From positions 1 to 12,458 of the forward strand of contig CAYPTH010000090.1 of assembly GCA_964413635.1 (NCBI GenBank): a stretch of 12,458 nucleotides of DNA, given 5' to 3'. The number at the start of each line of letters is the position of its first letter. Positions within the stretch are counted from its first letter, which is position 1. The notes beneath the pieces were generated by a model that saw only the letters and a list, made by a program, of their open reading frames with translations, had not been told where the DNA came from and made no database searches. Source of the DNA: CAYFQV01 sp964413635. GTDB lineage: Bacteria; Spirochaetota; Spirochaetia; DSM-27196; PWMO01. Both the position numbers and the translations under genes were made by a program. Positions 1 to 6,878 of the stretch are shown in pieces.

Positions 1-499
1 CGTCAATGGCGTTGATACTCGACGAGGACCAATCAATAGTCACTTCGATGTCGCCGGTGCCGCTTCCGGCGGTCAGCGCCGGTTCCAACATGATCGTTAC
101 CGTCGTGGTTCCGCCGTCGCTCACGGACACCCCGGTCTGCGTGCCTGTTGCAACGATCTCTCCGCTGTCGTTCCTGCCGTCGATCGTGATATCCCAGCTG
201 CCTACGATAAGCTTGGTCACAACGATCGCATTCGAGTTACCGGCGACTTCGGCGGCGGTTTGCGTCACCTCAACGGTTTCCGAGCCGGATTCGGCCAAGG
301 TAAGCTCGTAGGTCGCAATTTGATCGCTAACGTTCGGGAGAACGGTACTCGGCGAAAAGCCACTGAGTGAGATTGTCAGGGAACCGGTTGAAGATGATTT
401 CGTTTCTTCGCTCCCGCTGAAAGGATTCATGCATCCTGCAAACGCCACGATTACGAGAATTAGGAGCGCAGCTCCGGCTCCGGATTTCGTTGTATGCAT
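1..499 (-). CDS. Putative beta-rich lipoprotein, partial (C-terminus beyond left edge)
   Basis: An open frame reads from an ATG at 499 leftwards through the edge without a stop (at least 166 codons). The N-terminus is a lipoprotein signal: basic start, a hydrophobic run at residues 8-21, and lipobox F-A-G-C with the acylated Cys at residue 23; Phe at -3 is the relaxed type that spirochaetes tolerate. After a Ser-rich linker the chain is rich in Thr, Val, Ser and Gly with alternating hydrophobic residues (about 40-166), which suggests Ig-like or carboxypeptidase-regulatory-like beta-sandwich modules on the cell surface or in the periplasm. A GAGGAGG ribosome binding site lies at 509-515 inside the last codons of the upstream gene, whose stop is only 4 bases away, so the two are co-translated. 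No enzyme motif is visible. Function unknown; the lipoprotein call is good, the fold is inferred. Confidence 0.78.
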   Translation of the reverse strand, partial: MHTTKSGAGAALLILVIVAFAGCMNPFSGSEETKSSSTGSLTISLSGFSPSTVLPNVSDQIATYELTLAESGSETVEVTQTAAEVAGNSNAIVVTKLIVGSWDITIDGRNDSGEIVATGTQTGVSVSDGGTTTVTIMLEPALTAGSGTGDIEVTIDWSSSSINAID

Positions 500-503
500 A
501 CCG

Positions 504-1208
504 TCAGTCCTCCTCGATCTCTAAGGCTTTCCACCATGAGTACATTCGCCCGTCTGCATCTGTGACTATGACGCTCACGGTATGAGTCCCGGCGTCGAGC
601 TTCCCCGTATCGATATCCAGGGTATCGCCGGGCGTCACCGTGGTAGATGTGGCGAATGGGCTCGCGTCCGGGTAATCGGTCCGTCCGTTTACGTACCATG
701 TGTAGCCGCCGGTGTAGCCCGATGTAGCGGTCACCGTCCTGGTCGACCCCGCGCTCGCCGGAGTGTCGAGTCCGTCGATATCCACGGGTTCCGCCGTTGG
801 TTGGCTCACGTCGGGAACAATGTCGAGATCTTCACTTCCCCGCACAGTCAGTGTTGTCGTAGCACCGGAGCTCCCGAAGTCGTTTACCGCGCTTACCCGA
901 TACGTGTAGGTCGTTCCAAGCTCTCTCGTCGAATCAACGTAGGTGGTCGTATCTGCTTCAAGCGCTGCGTCGAGCTCCGCGAAGTTGCTCTCGCCGTCGA
1001 AGCTTCGTTCCACTGCGTAGAAGAGCTCCGTCTCCGCGGCGTCGGTCCAGCTTAGCTCGACCGCACCGGAAAGCTCTGCTGCGGCGAGATCAGTTGGAGC
1101 CGTCGGAGCGTCTCCGCCAAGGTCTCCGTCGGGAGCGACCGTGTTGCGGCATCCAATAAGCAGGACCAGGGCCGTGAGTACCGGAATCAAGCCTAAGAAA
1201 CGATTCAT
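504..1208 (-). CDS. Fibronectin type III domain lipoprotein
   Basis: A protein of 234 residues. I start at ATG 1208 rather than the upstream in-frame ATG at 1235, because the signal peptide begins here and GGAGG lies about 9 bases upstream. Residues 1-20 are a lipoprotein signal with lipobox L-I-G-C (Cys20). Residues 35-122 read as a fibronectin type III domain: P-x-A-P-T-D-L opening, the V-E-L-S-W-T strand, and the T-Y-T-Y-R-V-S-A-V-N strand typical of the family. Residues about 150-234 form a second beta domain with a W-Y-V-N-G core and an H-T-V-S-V-I-V-T-D-A-D-G strand, a pattern I associate with spirochaetal lipoproteins. FN3 modules usually mediate binding; no catalytic residues are seen. 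It sits 4 bases before the next lipoprotein gene, so the two probably make a surface-exposed pair. Exact role unknown. Confidence 0.87.
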   Translation of the reverse strand: MNRFLGLIPVLTALVLLIGCRNTVAPDGDLGGDAPTAPTDLAAAELSGAVELSWTDAAETELFYAVERSFDGESNFAELDAALEADTTTYVDSTRELGTTYTYRVSAVNDFGSSGATTTLTVRGSEDLDIVPDVSQPTAEPVDIDGLDTPASAGSTRTVTATSGYTGGYTWYVNGRTDYPDASPFATSTTVTPGDTLDIDTGKLDAGTHTVSVIVTDADGRMYSWWKALEIEED

Positions 1209-1411
1209 GTGCGTAGACCTCCACATCTCCGTCATATGGCCGAAAGTTTAGTGGGGCGGTCATGCACTCGTATTGTAAAAAACGGACAAGAGCTCGACTT
1301 CGATAGGACGGGAAGCTCCGCTCCGGGTGCCGACGAGCTGAGTTTTTGGGTGGAGCTTTGAGTCGCTAGCTCGGAAGTCCGCGCTCACCAAGGTCCCAAC
1401 CGACCGCGCCG

Positions 1412-2197
1412 TTACTCTTCCACGGACAAGAGCCTTTCCGTGAGGGCTTGGCCCGGATTCATCCCCTCGAGTAGTCGGATGAAGGCGGCAACGGGAAGCC
1501 AGTGCCCCACCGCCTCCGAATCCGTAAGGCCGACGGCGTCTTTCCGAAGATCTTCGCGGCCGGTCAGATCCCGGGGGCGGGTGTGGCGGGGAAAGTGTGA
1601 CGTGAAGGGAACCGCGTCGTCCGTGTTCATCCACGCGAAGGCCCGGTCTGCGTGCACACCGAATCGCCGAACGCCGTAGCGCCAGGCGAGGGGCGACCGC
1701 GCCAGGAAGGGGTCCAGAAACAACTGCGTCACCGACACGCGGGCCCACGCCCCGCCGTCGTCGGCACCACTGTTTTCAGCGCGAAGGGCCGCAGCGAATC
1801 CGTGGGCGACGAATGCGCCGGCGCTGTGAGAGACGACGACGACCTCCCGCGGCGGAGGCCATGACCTGCGCAGAGTGTCGGCGATATCCTCGCCGATCCG
1901 GATGCCCTGTCGCGGCGCGGCCAGACGCTTCTCCGCCTGCGCCTCCCAGTCCACCACGCGTATCCTCCGGAGACGCTCGCTTCCGGAGGCGGCCATGGCG
2001 GTTTTTGCCTGCTCGGGCCACGAGCCGGGCCCGTCACCACTCCCGTGAATGAGCAGAACCAGCTCATCGATCCGCTCCTCCGGCGGAGATTCCGCGAACG
2101 TGTTCATTCCCATGGAGGCTCCAGCAGTGGTGGAGGAGCAGCCGGAGAGCACAAGGAGCATCAGAAGAAGCGTAGCGAACGCGCCGACGTGTCGCAT
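1412..2197 (-). CDS. Alpha/beta-hydrolase fold lipoprotein (putative esterase/lipase)
   Basis: A protein of 261 residues from ATG 2197. A longer GTG-initiated frame (2290) would add 31 residues ahead of an obvious signal peptide, so the inner ATG is preferred; its ribosome site is weak (GGAG about 14 bases upstream). Residues 4-20 are a lipoprotein signal with V-L-S-G-C (Cys20). L-L-I-H-G-S-G (48-54) matches the oxyanion-hole strand of alpha/beta hydrolases. V-V-V-S-H-S-A-G puts the nucleophile at Ser125, with Ser replacing the first Gly of the usual G-x-S-x-G. L-F-L-D-P-F (Asp162) and V-G-H-W (His232) are the likely acid and base. The substrate is probably an ester or acylated molecule outside the cytoplasm, but nothing fixes it. 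The gene is divergent from the response regulator, and no link to the sugar cassette is evident. Confidence 0.82.
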   Translation of the reverse strand: MRHVGAFATLLLMLLVLSGCSSTTAGASMGMNTFAESPPEERIDELVLLIHGSGDGPGSWPEQAKTAMAASGSERLRRIRVVDWEAQAEKRLAAPRQGIRIGEDIADTLRRSWPPPREVVVVSHSAGAFVAHGFAAALRAENSGADDGGAWARVSVTQLFLDPFLARSPLAWRYGVRRFGVHADRAFAWMNTDDAVPFTSHFPRHTRPRDLTGREDLRKDAVGLTDSEAVGHWLPVAAFIRLLEGMNPGQALTERLLSVEE

Positions 2198-2312
2198 ATA
2201 CGGCAAGCATACTCCGGGCGCCCGGGCGGACACAACGGCAGCAGCACCGGGGGCTGTTCTCCCCCACCTGGACCCCCACCAGTCGCTCACTTCACCCCAG
2301 GTACGGCGCTCG

Positions 2313-2321
2313 TGGTATAAT
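2313..2321 (+). promoter_or_regulatory. Extended -10 promoter of the regulatory cassette
   Basis: The sequence TGGTATAAT is a perfect extended -10 element (TGn followed by TATAAT at 2316-2321). The best -35 match, TTCACC at 2291-2296, is poor and at 19-base spacing, which fits an extended -10 promoter that does not depend on -35. Transcription would start near 2328, leaving a leader of about 16 bases with an AGAAGGG ribosome site before ATG 2344. Confidence 0.72.
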
Positions 2322-2332
2322 CTCCCGGGAGA
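2321..2332. promoter_or_regulatory. Perfect palindrome over the transcription start (possible operator)
   Basis: TCTCCCGGGAGA is a perfect 12-base palindrome that begins at the last base of the -10 box and spans the predicted transcription start. A dimeric repressor bound here would block the polymerase, so autoregulation or control by an unlinked repressor is possible. A chance GC-rich palindrome is the alternative. Confidence 0.35.
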
Positions 2333-2343
2333 AGGGTTGGCGC

Positions 2344-3939
2344 ATGTATCGCTTCCTCATCATTGACGACGAACCTGTGGTTCGCGAAGGCATTTCCGAG
2401 AACATCGATTGGCAGGCCTACGGTTTTGAGCTCGTAGGGGCGTGTCGCGACGGGCGCGAGGGTTTGCAGGCAATCGACGACCTGAAGCCGGATGTGGTGC
2501 TGACCGACATCTGCATGCCCTTTGTGGATGGTCTCGAGCTCGCCGGCGCAATTGCCGAGGAACATCCCGGGACGAAAACGATCCTCCTCACCGGTTACGA
2601 TGAGTTCGAGTACGCCCAGGAAGCGGTGAAGCTCAAGGTGAGCGATTTTCTGTTGAAGCCGATCACCCCGGACGAGCTGCGCTCCGTCCTCGTCTCCCTG
2701 AAGCAACAACTCGATACGGAACGCAACAGGCAGCGACAGCTCGACCGGCTCCACGCGCAGCTCAAGGAGAGTGTTCCGGTCTTGCGGGAGCGCTTCCTGA
2801 ACCGCCTGGTGACCGGGGCTGCCGCGCGGGACGAAATTGCACGACGTATCGAGCTCCTCGAGCTCAATCTGCCGGGTCCGGCGTTCAACGCAGTGGTGTG
2901 CCGCCCCGAACGCGCCGAGGCGGAGCAAGACTTGGCGCAACTGGCCGTCGAGAACCTTATCGCAGACGTGGCTCGAGAGCGCGGCGGCGCCGTTTCCTTC
3001 TCAACGCCGAGGGACTACGTGGTCGTTCTGGTGTCGGCGGAGAATCGGGAGGCGGCGCTGGCGCGGGCGCTCGAGTGTGGCGAGCGAGTCTCAGAGCGCG
3101 TTGCCGGCGAGCTTGGAGGCAGGGTCTCAATCGGCACCGGTTCCTCGGTGGATGATCTCGCCCTGGTCTGGGAGGCGTACCAACACGCCCGCATTGCCAT
3201 GGAGTACCGCTTGGTGCTCGGCTCGAGTCAGGTGATCACGGTGGAGCAGGTTCGCGGCGGGGCGCCGCAGTCGGCGGCTCTATCGAATGCAAGTGACCGG
3301 TCACGCTTCGTCAGCGCCCTCAAGCGAGGCGCCGGCGAAGAGGCGAGCGAGGCGCTCCGAAGAATCCTATCATGCTTTGAGACCGAGCGACGCGAGTCCT
3401 GCTTCGTCGAAATGAATCGCCTCCTATCCGATACCCTGAACGGCCTGGAGTCGATTGGTATCGACTACCGGAGAATCCCCGAGCTCGGCTCCAAGCCCTT
3501 CGAGCGGCTCAACGCGCAGACCGGACCGCGGGAGTTGCAGCGCTGGTTTCTTGCTGTTGAGCGCGGCGCCCGGGAGCTCCTTGCCGATCAGCAACAGGAG
3601 CACTCGACGAAGAAGGCGGAAGAGGCGAAGGCCTACATCCGCGCTCACTACATGGAGCCGGGACTTTCGCTCCACGAGGTCTGCAGCGCCTTGTCGATTA
3701 GCAAGAGCTATCTCAGCGCCATCTTCAAATCCCACACGGGGATGACGCTCGTTGAGTATCTTACCGGCGTTCGAATGGAGGCGGCCAAAGAGCTCCTGGC
3801 ACGGGATACGCTTCGAGGGTATGAGGTTGCAGCTCAAGTCGGATTCAAGGATGCGCACTACTTCAGCCTGACTTTCAAGAAGCAAACCGGCATCAGCCCG
3901 ACGGAGTATCGAGAGCTTGCCAGGCAGGGCGCGCAATGA
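2344..3939 (+). CDS. Response regulator, REC + AraC-family DNA-binding domain (YesN type)
   Basis: A cytoplasmic transcription factor of 531 residues. Residues 1-120 are a receiver domain: acidic pair D8/D9, phospho-acceptor D55 in V-L-T-D-I-C-M-P, T83 and K105 in L-L-K-P-I. Residues about 140-300 form the variable middle region of this family, ending in V-S-I-G-T-G, which resembles a degenerate GGDEF-like fold. Residues about 425-528 are an AraC/XylS double helix-turn-helix, with S-L-H-E-V-C-S-A-L-S-I-S and the family signature G-F-K-D-A-H-Y-F-S-L-T-F-K-K. The length fits the YesN group. The stop overlaps the kinase start as ATGA, so the pair is translationally coupled. Family knowledge says such regulators activate nearby sugar-uptake genes; the ABC operon starting at 6879 is the obvious target (inferred). 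Confidence 0.95.
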   Translation: MYRFLIIDDEPVVREGISENIDWQAYGFELVGACRDGREGLQAIDDLKPDVVLTDICMPFVDGLELAGAIAEEHPGTKTILLTGYDEFEYAQEAVKLKVSDFLLKPITPDELRSVLVSLKQQLDTERNRQRQLDRLHAQLKESVPVLRERFLNRLVTGAAARDEIARRIELLELNLPGPAFNAVVCRPERAEAEQDLAQLAVENLIADVARERGGAVSFSTPRDYVVVLVSAENREAALARALECGERVSERVAGELGGRVSIGTGSSVDDLALVWEAYQHARIAMEYRLVLGSSQVITVEQVRGGAPQSAALSNASDRSRFVSALKRGAGEEASEALRRILSCFETERRESCFVEMNRLLSDTLNGLESIGIDYRRIPELGSKPFERLNAQTGPRELQRWFLAVERGARELLADQQQEHSTKKAEEAKAYIRAHYMEPGLSLHEVCSALSISKSYLSAIFKSHTGMTLVEYLTGVRMEAAKELLARDTLRGYEVAAQVGFKDAHYFSLTFKKQTGISPTEYRELARQGAQ

Positions 3940-5807
3940 TCCCCGTGAAGTCGCGACGCATCCAGACGACCATTGCTCTTGCATTCGCAAGCCTCGTGTT
4001 CGTGACGAGCGTTGTCATCGCCATCCTCTCCTACTCCTTCACCCAGCAGGCGGTTCGCCGAACCTCGCAGGACTACACGGAGCAGCTCATTACGCAGGTC
4101 CAAGCCAACATTGACTCCTACATCACGCATATGGAGAACATCGCCGAAGTCGTGCAGTTGAATGACCAGGTACAGACCTACCTTCGCGGGGCCGACGAGC
4201 TTTCGGCGTCCGCGGGGGCGGAGTACCGCGCTCGGATTACGACCTTTCTCAACTCCATCTCGCGCACGCGGCAGGACATATCCCTCATTCTCATTGCCGG
4301 TGACAACGGGCGGGTGTTGACGAATGATCCCGAGATCGAGCTCAATTCCTCCATTACCATTGCGGAGCAGGACTGGTACCAGGCCGCTCAGGCGCACAGC
4401 GGAAGCGCCGTAATCTCCTCTTCTCATGTACAGAACGTTGTCGACGGGGAGTATCGCTGGGTCATCACCTTGAGCCGTACCGTCAACGATCCGCAAAGCG
4501 GCGCGGGTTACGGAGTCATGCTGGTCGATCTCAACTTCTCGGTCATTAACGACCTGCTGAGTAACATCAGTCTGGGAAAGAAGGGCTACCTCTTTATCGT
4601 GGACTCCACCGGTCGCATTGTGTACCACCCGCGTCAGGAGCTCCTCTACAGCAATCTGGAACGGGAGCACATTGACCGCGTCTTGGATGGGCCGGACGGC
4701 TCCTTCGCCGTGACGGACGGGAAGGGAGAGCGGATCTACACGGTGCGGACTTCAGATCAGACCGAGTGGAAGACGGTGGGAGTGAACTACGCCTCCGAGC
4801 TCGTACAGAACCGCGCGACCATCCAGCGCTACTACATCTACTGGGCTCTGGCCTGTATCGTGGTGGCGGTCTTTGTCTCCGTGCTCATTTCCCACCGCCT
4901 GTCTCAGCCGATCATGCGGCTTCGAACCTCCATGCAGGCGGTGGAGCAGGGGAGCTTCGACGTGACCGCGGACGTCTCGGCACAGAACGAGATCGGCGAC
5001 CTGGCGAAGGATTTCAACATCATGGTGGCGCAGATCAAAGAGCTCATGCGCCGCAACGCCGAGGAGCAGGAACAGAAACGCAAGAGCGAGCTCATGGCGC
5101 TGCAGAACCAGATCACCCCGCACTTCCTCTACAACACCTTGGACTCGGTCATTTGGATGGCCGAGGGCAAACAGCATGCGAACGTCGTTACCACGGTCTC
5201 GGCCCTCGCGCGCCTCCTTCGGCTCTCCGTGAGCCGGGGTGACGAGCTCATCTCCATCCGGGATGAGATTGAGCACATCAAGAATTACCTCACCATCCAG
5301 AAGCTGCGCTATCGGGACACACTCGACTTCATGATAGATGTCGATGCGGACGTCTTGCAGCTCCGCACTCCCAAGGTCATCTTGCAGCCTCTCGTGGAGA
5401 ACGCCATCTATCACGGGATAAAGAACAAAGACGGCGGTGGCCGGGTGACTATTCACGGGAGCCGCCGCGGGAATGACGTGGTTCTCACCGTTCGTGACGA
5501 TGGCGTGGGCATGAGCGACGAGCGGCTTCACACGCTCTTGCCTGAGGAGGGTCCAGCGCGGCCCCAGGTGCAATCGGTCGCGTCCGCGACGGTCGAGACC
5601 ACGCCCCGAACCGCTAGCCCGAGCCGTCTTCCGCGCCGGCGCGGCCGGGTTGGGGTGCGCAATGTTCACGAGCGAATACAGCTCTACTTCGGGGCCGGCT
5701 ACGGTCTCTCCTTCGACCACAACAACGGCGCCGGGACGGTCGTGGAAGTTCGGCTACCGGTAATCACTGGAGATGACGCAGAGGGTGAGGAGGGTGACGG
5801 TGCGTAG
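3936..5807 (+). CDS. Sensor histidine kinase (YesM/LytS-like, Cache-HAMP-His_kinase)
   Basis: An inner-membrane kinase of 623 residues. TM1 is at about 12-32; the extracytoplasmic sensor (33-298) ends in G-K-K-G-Y-L-F-I-V-D-S-T-G-R-I, a double-Cache hallmark. TM2 is at 299-320, followed by HAMP (320-375) with N-E-I-G-D-L-A. The phospho-acceptor is H396 in N-Q-I-T-P-H-F-L-Y-N-T-L, the His_kinase family motif of YesM/LytS proteins. The ATPase has its N box at E488-N489 (E-N-A-I-Y-H-G), D-D-G-V-G-M at 521-526 and a V-G-V-R-N-V-H-E-R-I lid motif from 572. About 45 residues rich in Pro, Ser, Thr and Arg separate these last two motifs, longer than usual. The gene overlaps the regulator by 4 bases and the anchored binding protein downstream, which suggests its input comes from that protein rather than, or as well as, from direct ligand binding. 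Confidence 0.95.
   Translation: MIPVKSRRIQTTIALAFASLVFVTSVVIAILSYSFTQQAVRRTSQDYTEQLITQVQANIDSYITHMENIAEVVQLNDQVQTYLRGADELSASAGAEYRARITTFLNSISRTRQDISLILIAGDNGRVLTNDPEIELNSSITIAEQDWYQAAQAHSGSAVISSSHVQNVVDGEYRWVITLSRTVNDPQSGAGYGVMLVDLNFSVINDLLSNISLGKKGYLFIVDSTGRIVYHPRQELLYSNLEREHIDRVLDGPDGSFAVTDGKGERIYTVRTSDQTEWKTVGVNYASELVQNRATIQRYYIYWALACIVVAVFVSVLISHRLSQPIMRLRTSMQAVEQGSFDVTADVSAQNEIGDLAKDFNIMVAQIKELMRRNAEEQEQKRKSELMALQNQITPHFLYNTLDSVIWMAEGKQHANVVTTVSALARLLRLSVSRGDELISIRDEIEHIKNYLTIQKLRYRDTLDFMIDVDADVLQLRTPKVILQPLVENAIYHGIKNKDGGGRVTIHGSRRGNDVVLTVRDDGVGMSDERLHTLLPEEGPARPQVQSVASATVETTPRTASPSRLPRRRGRVGVRNVHERIQLYFGAGYGLSFDHNNGAGTVVEVRLPVITGDDAEGEEGDGA
5787..5793 (+). promoter_or_regulatory. Ribosome binding site fixing the GTG start of the anchored binding protein
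   Basis: GAGGAGG lies 6 bases before GTG 5800. An in-frame ATG at 5773 has only a GGAG touching it with no spacer, so it is a poor start. The choice removes nine basic residues from the N-terminus and leaves an 8-base overlap with the kinase stop at 5805-5807. Confidence 0.6.
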
Positions 5808-6789
5808 TCGATCGTGGGTCATCGGGGTGGTCTTTATACTGCTTGTGCCGCTGGCCATCTGGGGGGTGCCGAGAATCCTCGATCTGTTTGAGCCGGAGGG
5901 TGACGAGGACGTCGTCGTTGTGCTCAAGACCACCGGTCCGCACATGGAGTTCTGGCAGATCGTACGCGCCGGCATCCAAGAGGCGGCCACGGAGCTGGAT
6001 GTAGAACCGGTCATTGTCGGACCGCGCTGGGAGAAGGATGTCGACCGGCAGATCGAGATCCTCGGCAACATTATCGAGCAGCAACCGGACGCCATTCTCT
6101 TGGCGGCTTCCGACTACAACCGCCTGGTGCCCTTGGCCGAGCGGGCGGCTTCTCAGGGAATTACGGTTGTCACCCTCGACTCAGCTCTCAACAGCAACGT
6201 ACCGGTAAGCTTCGTTGCCACGGACAACGTGGCAGCAGGGATGAAGGCGGGGCGTGAGATCGACAGGCTCGTCGGTGCGGACAAGCACATTGCGATCATC
6301 TCCCACATCCAGGGGGTGGCCACGGCAATCGACCGGGAGCAGGGCGTCCGGCAGGCCCTGGAAACGCGGGAGGCGGAGCACATTCTCGGAACCTTCTACT
6401 CGGAGAACGATCCCGCCGAGGCGGCCCGGATCGTGAGGGAGCTCGTTGCCGCCTATCCCAATCTCGGAGGCATTGTCACCTTAAATGAGAACTCGACCGT
6501 CGGTGCCGGCCGCGCCATTCGTGACCTCGGTCTCGCCGATGAGATCCCCCTCGTAGGCTTCGATAACTCGAAAGAGGAGATCGAGTTTCTCGAGGACGGC
6601 GTCGTGGAGGCCTTGGTCGTGCAGAAGCCCTTCAACATGGGCTACCTCGGCATTCGCACTCTCGTCGCCGCCATCCGGGGTAGGGGTGTCGAACCGGTCA
6701 TCCACACCGACGCAGTGCTGGTGCGCCGGGACAACATGTACTCCGAAGAGAACCAAAAGCTCCTCTTTCCCATTGTCCAACAGCGATAG
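5800..6789 (+). CDS. Membrane-anchored periplasmic sugar-binding-type protein (probable sensor component)
   Basis: A protein of 329 residues from GTG 5800 (alternative ATG at 5773). Residues 6-23 are a hydrophobic segment after a short basic N-terminus; there is no A-x-A site or lipobox Cys, so it is probably a signal anchor that leaves the protein attached to the membrane. The rest (about 38-320) is a type I periplasmic binding protein (Peripla_BP_4, ribose/galactose group). Pocket positions known from ribose-binding protein are kept: F51-W52, Asp in V-T-L-D-S, Arg in A-I-D-R-E-Q-G, Asn in L-N-E-N-S, Asp in V-G-F-D-N and Gln in V-V-Q-K-P-F. The position equivalent to Arg90 of ribose-binding protein is Ser, so the ligand need not be ribose. 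Because it overlaps the kinase gene and the transporter has its own secreted binding protein, it probably acts as a ligand sensor, like XylFII with LytS in clostridia (inferred). Confidence 0.9.
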   Translation: MRSRSWVIGVVFILLVPLAIWGVPRILDLFEPEGDEDVVVVLKTTGPHMEFWQIVRAGIQEAATELDVEPVIVGPRWEKDVDRQIEILGNIIEQQPDAILLAASDYNRLVPLAERAASQGITVVTLDSALNSNVPVSFVATDNVAAGMKAGREIDRLVGADKHIAIISHIQGVATAIDREQGVRQALETREAEHILGTFYSENDPAEAARIVRELVAAYPNLGGIVTLNENSTVGAGRAIRDLGLADEIPLVGFDNSKEEIEFLEDGVVEALVVQKPFNMGYLGIRTLVAAIRGRGVEPVIHTDAVLVRRDNMYSEENQKLLFPIVQQR

Positions 6790-6829
6790 AACGTACGATC
6801 ACGACTAATCCCTGGACGATTTTCCATTT

Positions 6830-6864
6830 ACGGCTCATGAAAGCCGTGTGAGCATGATACTCAC
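6830..6864 (+). promoter_or_regulatory. Tandem small hairpins between the regulatory and transport genes
   Basis: Two adjacent inverted repeats fill the 89-base gap before the ATPase gene: ACGGCT at 6830-6835 with AGCCGT at 6842-6847, and GTGAG at 6848-6852 with CTCAC at 6860-6864. An AGGAGG ribosome site follows at 6867-6872. There is no T-tract, so this is not an intrinsic terminator. It could be an RNA processing or attenuation structure, or a regulator-binding region with a second, activator-dependent promoter; GATACT at 6856-6861 is a weak -10 match with no good -35. Confidence 0.4.
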
Positions 6865-6878
6865 TCAGGAGGCGCCCC

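Noticed and set aside
6..311. Plus-strand open frame of 101 codons at the left edge
   Set aside because: It is antisense to the lipoprotein gene on the minus strand, which has a signal peptide, lipobox and a good ribosome site.
1271..1290. TACAAT as a -10 box and a T-run as a terminator (minus strand) between the hydrolase and the FN3 lipoprotein
   Set aside because: No -35 element lies at a workable distance for TACAAT, and the run of six Ts has only a weak 5-base stem with an 18-base loop before it.
1282..1433. A 12-base direct repeat (ACGGACAAGAGC) at 1282-1293 and 1422-1433
   Set aside because: One copy lies within the hydrolase coding end and there is no further structure; probably chance or a trace of local duplication.
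1260..1748. Minus-strand open frame of 162 codons reaching beyond the hydrolase gene into the intergenic region
   Set aside because: It overlaps the hydrolase in another frame, is Arg/Pro/Ser-rich and has no ribosome site; the remaining intergenic part (1260-1411) shows nothing coding.
4752..5720. Minus-strand open frame of 322 codons across the kinase gene
   Set aside because: It shadows the histidine kinase, whose motifs are intact on the plus strand; the antisense translation resembles no protein family.
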